A DNA stretch of 17,289 bases. Source: CAZYMF01 sp964648215 (GTDB taxonomy: Bacteria > Desulfobacterota > Binatia > HRBIN30 > JACQVA1). Of this stretch, positions 13,309 through 17,289 are shown piece after piece. The position numbers were made by a program, and so were the translations under genes. A model generated the notes under the pieces. That model did no database searches. It had not been told where the DNA came from and worked only from the letters and a program-made list of their open reading frames with translations. The stretch spans positions 1 through 17,289 of the forward strand of contig CAZYMF010000098.1 in NCBI GenBank assembly GCA_964648215.1. Reading direction: 5' to 3'. Position 1 is the first letter of the stretch. Every line of letters begins with the position of its first letter.

Positions 13309-14637
13309 ATGGAACAGGCCTGGAAGCGTAGCGTCGCGATCCTGAAGGAACGCCTCGAGTCGGCCGAATTTGACGAGATCGTCTCGCGCCTCCATCCGGT
13401 CGCCCAGCGGGAGCGCAATCTGCTGTTCGAGGCGCCGAGCAAGCTGGTCGTCGACGTGATCAATCAGCGCTACCTGACCGCCATCGAGGAGGTGCTCAGC
13501 GCCGAGATGGCGCGGCCGGTGCGCGTGATTCTGCAGCCGCGGTCGGTCAAGCAGCAGGAGCTGTTTCCGCTGCCGCCGCCTCCCGTGCACGCGGCAGCAC
13601 CGGCACGCCGGCCGCAATCCCTGCTTCCCAAATACACCTTCAGCAACTTCGTCGTCGGTGCCAGCAACCAGTTCGCCCATGCGGCCTCGAAGGCGGTCGC
13701 CAGCCAGCCCGGGGTGCATTACAATCCGCTCTTCATCTACGGCGGCGTCGGTCTGGGCAAGACTCATCTGGTCAACGCCATCGGCCATGAGATCTTCGAT
13801 CGCAACTCCAACGCGCGGGTGGTCTATCTGTCCTCGGAGTCGTTCATGAACGAGCTCATCGGCGCCCTGCGCCGCGACCGCATGGACGAGTTCAAGGGGC
13901 GCTTTCGCAAGGTCGACGTTCTCATCCTCGACGACGTGCAGTTCCTCGCCGGGCGCGAGCGAACGCAGGAGGAGTTCTTTCACACCTTCAACTCCCTCTA
14001 CGAGAGCCACCGCCAGATCGTGCTGACATCGGACAAGTTCCCGAAGGAGATTCCCGATCTCGAGGAACGCCTGCGCAACCGCTTCGAGTGGGGCTTGATC
14101 GCCGACATCCAACCGCCCGACGTCGAGACCCGGGTGGCCATCCTGGAGAAGAAGGCGGAGGAGGAGCAGATCGAGCTGCCTTCCGACGTGGCGATGTTTC
14201 TGGCGTCCAGCATCAACTCCAACGTCCGCGAGCTCGAGGGCTCGCTGACCCGCCTCGGGGCCTTTGCGTCGCTGAACAAGTGTGCGATTACGGTGGACTT
14301 CGCTCGCGAGGTCTTGCACAGTATTCTGCGTGAAAAGGACCGGGTCGTCACCATCGAGTCGATCCAGAAGGCCACCTGCGATTTCTTCAACCTGCGGCCG
14401 AGCGAGCTGCGGTCCAAGAAGCGAACCAAGAACATCGCTCTGCCGCGCCAGGTGGCGATGTACCTCTGCCGCCGGCACACCGGGGCCTCGTTCCCCGTCA
14501 TCGGCGATCGCTTCGGCGGCCGTGACCACTCCACCGTCATCCACGCCGCCAACGCCGTCGAGCGCCGGATGCGGGAGGACGCCAACTTCCGTACCACCGT
14601 CGAGCGCATCGAGAGGATGATCGAGAACGTGCCCTAG
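13309..14637 (+). CDS. dnaA: Chromosomal replication initiator protein DnaA
   Basis: A 442-residue protein from the ATG at 13309, giving the family-typical start MEQAWKR. In-frame ATG 13300 and TTG 13285 are alternatives, and no strong Shine-Dalgarno site decides between them. Domain I (about 1-75) is followed by a short Pro/Ala-rich linker with LPPPP, then the AAA+ domain starting LLPKYTFSNFVVG. Walker A is GGVGLGKT (145-152), Walker B is LILDD (205-209), and the box VII arginine region is RLRNRFEWGL. The C-terminal DNA-binding domain has the box-recognition signature GGRDHST (403-409). The protein binds DnaA boxes and opens the origin, probably in the adjoining 14638-14853 region. Confidence 0.97.
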   Translation: MEQAWKRSVAILKERLESAEFDEIVSRLHPVAQRERNLLFEAPSKLVVDVINQRYLTAIEEVLSAEMARPVRVILQPRSVKQQELFPLPPPPVHAAAPARRPQSLLPKYTFSNFVVGASNQFAHAASKAVASQPGVHYNPLFIYGGVGLGKTHLVNAIGHEIFDRNSNARVVYLSSESFMNELIGALRRDRMDEFKGRFRKVDVLILDDVQFLAGRERTQEEFFHTFNSLYESHRQIVLTSDKFPKEIPDLEERLRNRFEWGLIADIQPPDVETRVAILEKKAEEEQIELPSDVAMFLASSINSNVRELEGSLTRLGAFASLNKCAITVDFAREVLHSILREKDRVVTIESIQKATCDFFNLRPSELRSKKRTKNIALPRQVAMYLCRRHTGASFPVIGDRFGGRDHSTVIHAANAVERRMREDANFRTTVERIERMIENVP

Positions 14638-14853
14638 AGCACTGTGAACAAGCTGGGGACAAGGCGTGGACAAAACAGGGTCGACCGTGGATGAGATGGG
14701 GACGTGTGGCGAGGGTCTTGCGCCCCCTCCCACACCACGCCGAGCGCGGCGGCCGCACGCAAAGCGGCTGTCCCCATGATTCACAGGCCTTACTACTACG
14801 AAATGAATTCTTATATAAAAGAGAAAGAGTAGGAGTGCGGAGGGAGCGGGGGA
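14638..14853. other. oriC: Probable chromosomal replication origin (oriC) between dnaA and dnaN
   Basis: This is a non-coding 216-bp gap in the classic origin position. From left to right it holds a set of DnaA-box-like 9-mers, a GC-rich middle, the box-like TGATTCACA (14777-14785, one mismatch to TTATNCACA), the spacer GGCC (14786-14789), the trinucleotide run TTACTACTAC (14790-14799), and an AT-rich tract with CTTATATAAAA (14810-14820). In the complementary strand the run reads 3'-AATGATGATG-5', the DnaA-trio pattern known from Bacillus subtilis, in the same order and polarity of box, GC spacer, trios and unwinding region. The end of the region (about 14836-14853) supplies the dnaN ribosome binding site GGAGGG. 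Confidence 0.72.
14643..14694 (-). repeat. Phased DnaA-box-like direct repeats
   Basis: Four related 9-mers lie in one orientation: TGTGAACAA (14643), TGGGGACAA (14654), CGTGGACAA (14665) and CGTGGATGA (14686). Their starts are 11, 11 and 21 bp apart, close to whole helical turns. Compared with TGTGGATAA/TGTGNATAA, the complement of the box consensus, the first has one mismatch and the others two. They begin 5 bp after the dnaA stop. Weak individually; spacing and shared orientation make them credible as a DnaA-binding array. Confidence 0.55.
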
Positions 14854-15966
14854 ATGGAATTCACCATCGCACGAGACGAGCTGCTGCACGGTTTGTACCT
14901 GACCCAGGGAATCGTGGAGCGGCGAACGACGATCCCAATTCTCGCCAACGTGTTGATCGAATCGGTCGCCGACGGCGTCATCGTCGCCGCCACCGATCAG
15001 GAGGTTGGCGTACGGCGGCGCTGCTCGGCGCGGATCAAGGGAAAGGGTTCGCTCACCACCGGGGCGCGGAAGCTCTACGAGATCGCGCGCGAGCTCCCCG
15101 AGGGTGACATTTCGATCCGGGTACTGGAGAACAACTGGATCGAGGTGTCGGCGGGGCGTTCCCGGTTCAAGATGGTCGGCCTGGATCCGAAGGAGTTTCC
15201 GGCGATGCCGGCGGCCCCCAAGGAGGCCGAGAAGCAGGCGGCCGCCATACCGGCGGCGGCGCTGCGCGAGATGATCGAGCGAACCCTGTTTGCCGTGTCG
15301 ACCGACGAGTCGCGAGTGAATCTGAGCGGTGTGTTCATCGAACGGCCGGACAAGAACCAGCTCCGATTGGTGGCGACCGACGGTCATCGGCTGGCGATGA
15401 TCACCCGCCAGGTCGAGGGCATCGCGGCGGTGGCGGGTGTGTTGCTGCCGAGAAAGGGCGTGCAGGAAATCGTCAAGATGATCGAGGGTGGCGACGATCC
15501 GGTCGTGCTGGCCATCCACGGCGGGCTGGTGTACGCCAACCGCGGTCCGGTCGAGCTGTCGATGCGTCTGCTCGAGGGGGAGTTCCCGGACTACAAGCAG
15601 GTCGTCCCTGCCGAGTCGACGCGGCGCGGCCTGGTGAGCACGGCGGCGCTGCTGTCGGCGCTGCGGCGCGTGTCGCTGGTGTCGAGCGAGCGCACCTGTG
15701 GCGTGAAGCTGCAGATCGATTCGGCGCGGGTGGAGGTGTCGTCGATCAACCCCGACATCGGTGAGGCCAGCGAGGAGATCGAGGTCGACTACGATGCCGA
15801 GCCGCTCACCGTCGGCTTCAACGCTCGTTACATCATGGACGTGTTGCAGGTGCTGCCGTCGGACAGCCGGGTGGAGATCGGGCTCAACGACGAGGTGAGC
15901 CCGGCGGTGCTGCGCTGCGAATCCGAGGGTGACTACACCTGCGTGGTGATGCCGATGCGGCTCTAG
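14854..15966 (+). CDS. dnaN: DNA polymerase III subunit beta (sliding clamp)
   Basis: A 370-residue sliding clamp, standard length, made of three repeated clamp domains. Typical segments are TIPILANVLIE (26-36) in domain 1, RLVATDGHRLAM in domain 2, EGEFPDYKQVVP, and NARYIMDVLQVL in domain 3. It ends VVMPMRL, the conserved MPMRL tail that lines the partner-binding cleft. The clamp encircles DNA and tethers the replicative polymerase. The ATG follows GGAGGGAGCGGGGGA, a good ribosome binding site. It sits right of the probable oriC, with dnaA upstream and gyrB downstream. Confidence 0.97.
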   Translation: MEFTIARDELLHGLYLTQGIVERRTTIPILANVLIESVADGVIVAATDQEVGVRRRCSARIKGKGSLTTGARKLYEIARELPEGDISIRVLENNWIEVSAGRSRFKMVGLDPKEFPAMPAAPKEAEKQAAAIPAAALREMIERTLFAVSTDESRVNLSGVFIERPDKNQLRLVATDGHRLAMITRQVEGIAAVAGVLLPRKGVQEIVKMIEGGDDPVVLAIHGGLVYANRGPVELSMRLLEGEFPDYKQVVPAESTRRGLVSTAALLSALRRVSLVSSERTCGVKLQIDSARVEVSSINPDIGEASEEIEVDYDAEPLTVGFNARYIMDVLQVLPSDSRVEIGLNDEVSPAVLRCESEGDYTCVVMPMRL

Positions 15967-16220
15967 ACCGCGTTTTTCGACCCGTGTTGGTGGCCGGCTG
16001 CAGGCTCTGGGCCGGGGCCGTTCCCGGGCTCGGATTCGGTCGCCAAAGGCGAGTGTAAATCGAGCTGCGGGCGGGCCCCGCGAACGGCGTCACGGAAATC
16101 CTTCATCTATTTGTTTTTACAATACAAAATTAAGTCCACGCGGCTTTACTGCCAGGCCCCGTTCTGATAGGTTTACGCGGATAAAACAAAACCATTTTTC
16201 ATCCGTACGAGGTAGGTCAG
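15967..16220 (+). promoter_or_regulatory. dnaN-gyrB intergenic region, AT-rich gyrB leader
   Basis: No gene is seen here; in many bacteria recF occupies this position. The left half is GC-rich with a small hairpin TCGCC-AAA-GGCGA (16040-16052) that lacks a T run. The right half (about 16100-16200) turns sharply AT-rich, with TTGTTTTTACAA and ATAAAACAAAACCATTTTT, and probably contains the gyrB promoter. A TTTACT-17 bp-TAGGTT pair near 16145-16173 is the best sigma70-like match but is weak. The GAGGTAGG just before 16221 is the gyrB ribosome binding site. Confidence 0.45.
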
Positions 16221-17289
16221 ATGGAGTTGGGTAACGCGCCGCACCAGGACGACTACGGGGCGGACAAGATCAAGGTTCTCGAAGGCCTTGAGGCCGTTCG
16301 CAAGCGCCCCGGAATGTACATCGGCGACACCGCCGAGCGCGGCCTGCACCACCTGGTTTTCGAGGTCGTCGACAACTCCATCGACGAGTCCCTGGCCGGC
16401 TATTGCAGCGAAGCCGTCGTCGTCCTTCACGTCGACGGCAGTGCCACCGTCGAGGACGACGGTCGCGGCATCCCCGTCGACATCCATTCGACCGAAGGCG
16501 TCTCCGCGGCCGAGGTCGTGCTCACCAAGCTGCACGCCGGCGGCAAGTTCGACCACGGTGCCTACAAGGTGTCCGGCGGACTTCACGGCGTCGGCGTCTC
16601 CGTGGTCAATGCGCTCTCCGAGGCCCTGGAGGTCGAGATCAAGCGGGAGGGCAAGGTCTACGTGCAGCGCTTCAAGCGTGGCGTGCCCGAGGCGCCGCTG
16701 CGCGAGATCGGCACGACGCCGCGGCGCGGCACCAAGGTCACCTTCAAGCCCGACTCTCTGATCTTCGAGACCACGGAGTTCAGCTTCGACATTCTGTCGC
16801 AGCGGTTGCGCGAGCTGGCGTTCCTCAACCGCGGCCTGCGCATCAAGATCGTCGACGAGCGACCCACGCCCGTCAAAGAGCACGAGTTCCACTACGAGGG
16901 CGGCATCGCGGAGTTCGTCCGCTACCTCAACCGCGCCCGCACCGCGCTGCACACGGCGCCGGTCTACCTCGCCGGCCAGAAGGACGGCATCGACGTCGAG
17001 GTCGCGATGCAGTGGACCGACGGCTACAACGAGAGCACCTACTCCTTCGCCAACAACATCAACACCATCGAAGGCGGCACCCACCTGATCGGCTTCAAAT
17101 CGGCGCTCACGCGCACGATCAACTTCTACGCCTCCAAGAGCGGCATCCTGAAGAAGGACGGCGAGACGCTCCAGGGCGACGACGTGCGCGAGGGCCTGAC
17201 GGCGGTGATCAGCGTCAAGGTTCCCGAGCCGCAGTTCGAGGGTCAGACCAAGACCAAGCTCGGCAACAGCGAGGTGAAGGGCATCGTCG
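16221..17289 (+). CDS. gyrB: DNA gyrase subunit B (5' part, runs off the window)
   Basis: 356 codons of gyrase B are present and the frame is still open at the window edge. The GHKL ATPase domain is intact: KVLEGLEAVRKRPGMYIG (18-35), EVVDNSIDE with catalytic E48 and Mg2+-binding N52, DDGRGIPVD (79-87), and the G-loop GGLHGVGVSVVNALS (119-133). The transducer domain follows, with NINTIEGGTHLIGFK and the QTKTKLGN lysine loop near the end. GyrB powers negative supercoiling together with GyrA. GyrB rather than ParE is favoured by position next to dnaN. The ATG is preceded by GAGGTAGG. Confidence 0.96.
   Translation, partial: MELGNAPHQDDYGADKIKVLEGLEAVRKRPGMYIGDTAERGLHHLVFEVVDNSIDESLAGYCSEAVVVLHVDGSATVEDDGRGIPVDIHSTEGVSAAEVVLTKLHAGGKFDHGAYKVSGGLHGVGVSVVNALSEALEVEIKREGKVYVQRFKRGVPEAPLREIGTTPRRGTKVTFKPDSLIFETTEFSFDILSQRLRELAFLNRGLRIKIVDERPTPVKEHEFHYEGGIAEFVRYLNRARTALHTAPVYLAGQKDGIDVEVAMQWTDGYNESTYSFANNINTIEGGTHLIGFKSALTRTINFYASKSGILKKDGETLQGDDVREGLTAVISVKVPEPQFEGQTKTKLGNSEVKGIV

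Noticed and set aside
13183..15519. 778-codon minus-strand open frame antisense to dnaA, oriC and dnaN
   Set aside because: It crosses the origin and two essential genes; the translation shows no domain and is explained by codon bias of the real strand.
16003..16033. GC-rich inverted segments after dnaN as a possible terminator
   Set aside because: Stems are short and imperfect and no T run follows, so termination is not supported.

Overview
The window is GC-rich bacterial chromosome that includes the replication-origin neighbourhood: dnaA, dnaN and the 5' part of gyrB, with a likely oriC between dnaA and dnaN. GC-rich codon use, a hemL-atpZ-atpI-atpB-atpE cluster separated from the F1 genes, and a multi-subunit tungsten aldehyde oxidoreductase operon suggest a deltaproteobacterium-like lineage (Desulfobacterota, Myxococcota, Binatota or a relative). 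This placement is inference from gene content only. A run of exactly 100 N at 4996-5095 shows the sequence is a scaffold, probably metagenome-derived.

Region 1 (1-3616) is an accessory strip of single genes in alternating orientation: a flavin-dependent halogenase-like monooxygenase (+), a B12-binding-type radical SAM protein (-), and a PlsC-type acyltransferase (+).

Region 2 (7719 down to 3580, minus strand) is an aldehyde:ferredoxin oxidoreductase (AOR) operon. In transcription order it has a 16-Cys ferredoxin-like subunit, the tungsten AOR catalytic subunit, a MoaD-like sulfur carrier ending in Gly-Gly, the assembly gap, and an FAD/NAD(P)H oxidoreductase that has lost its first codons in the gap. 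ATGA overlaps and strong Shine-Dalgarno sites support co-expression. The likely job is electron transfer between aldehyde/carboxylate, ferredoxin-type clusters and NAD(H).

Region 3 (7847-9909, plus strand) is a small unknown protein followed 5 bp later by a large multi-spanning membrane protein resembling GT-C glycosyltransferases. A perfect 11-bp hairpin ends it, facing the convergent atp genes.

Region 4 (13001 down to 9984, minus strand) is hemL (C5 tetrapyrrole pathway) running into atpZ, atpI, atpB and atpE, the membrane part of a split F-type ATP synthase.

Region 5 (13002-17289, plus strand) is the replication locus. Between dnaA and dnaN lie phased DnaA-box-like repeats, a box followed by GGCC, a TTACTACTAC trinucleotide run matching the DnaA-trio pattern, and an AT-rich stretch. 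This is the layout of a Bacillus-type basal unwinding system. recF is absent between dnaN and gyrB. No tRNA, rRNA, CRISPR array or insertion sequence was seen.
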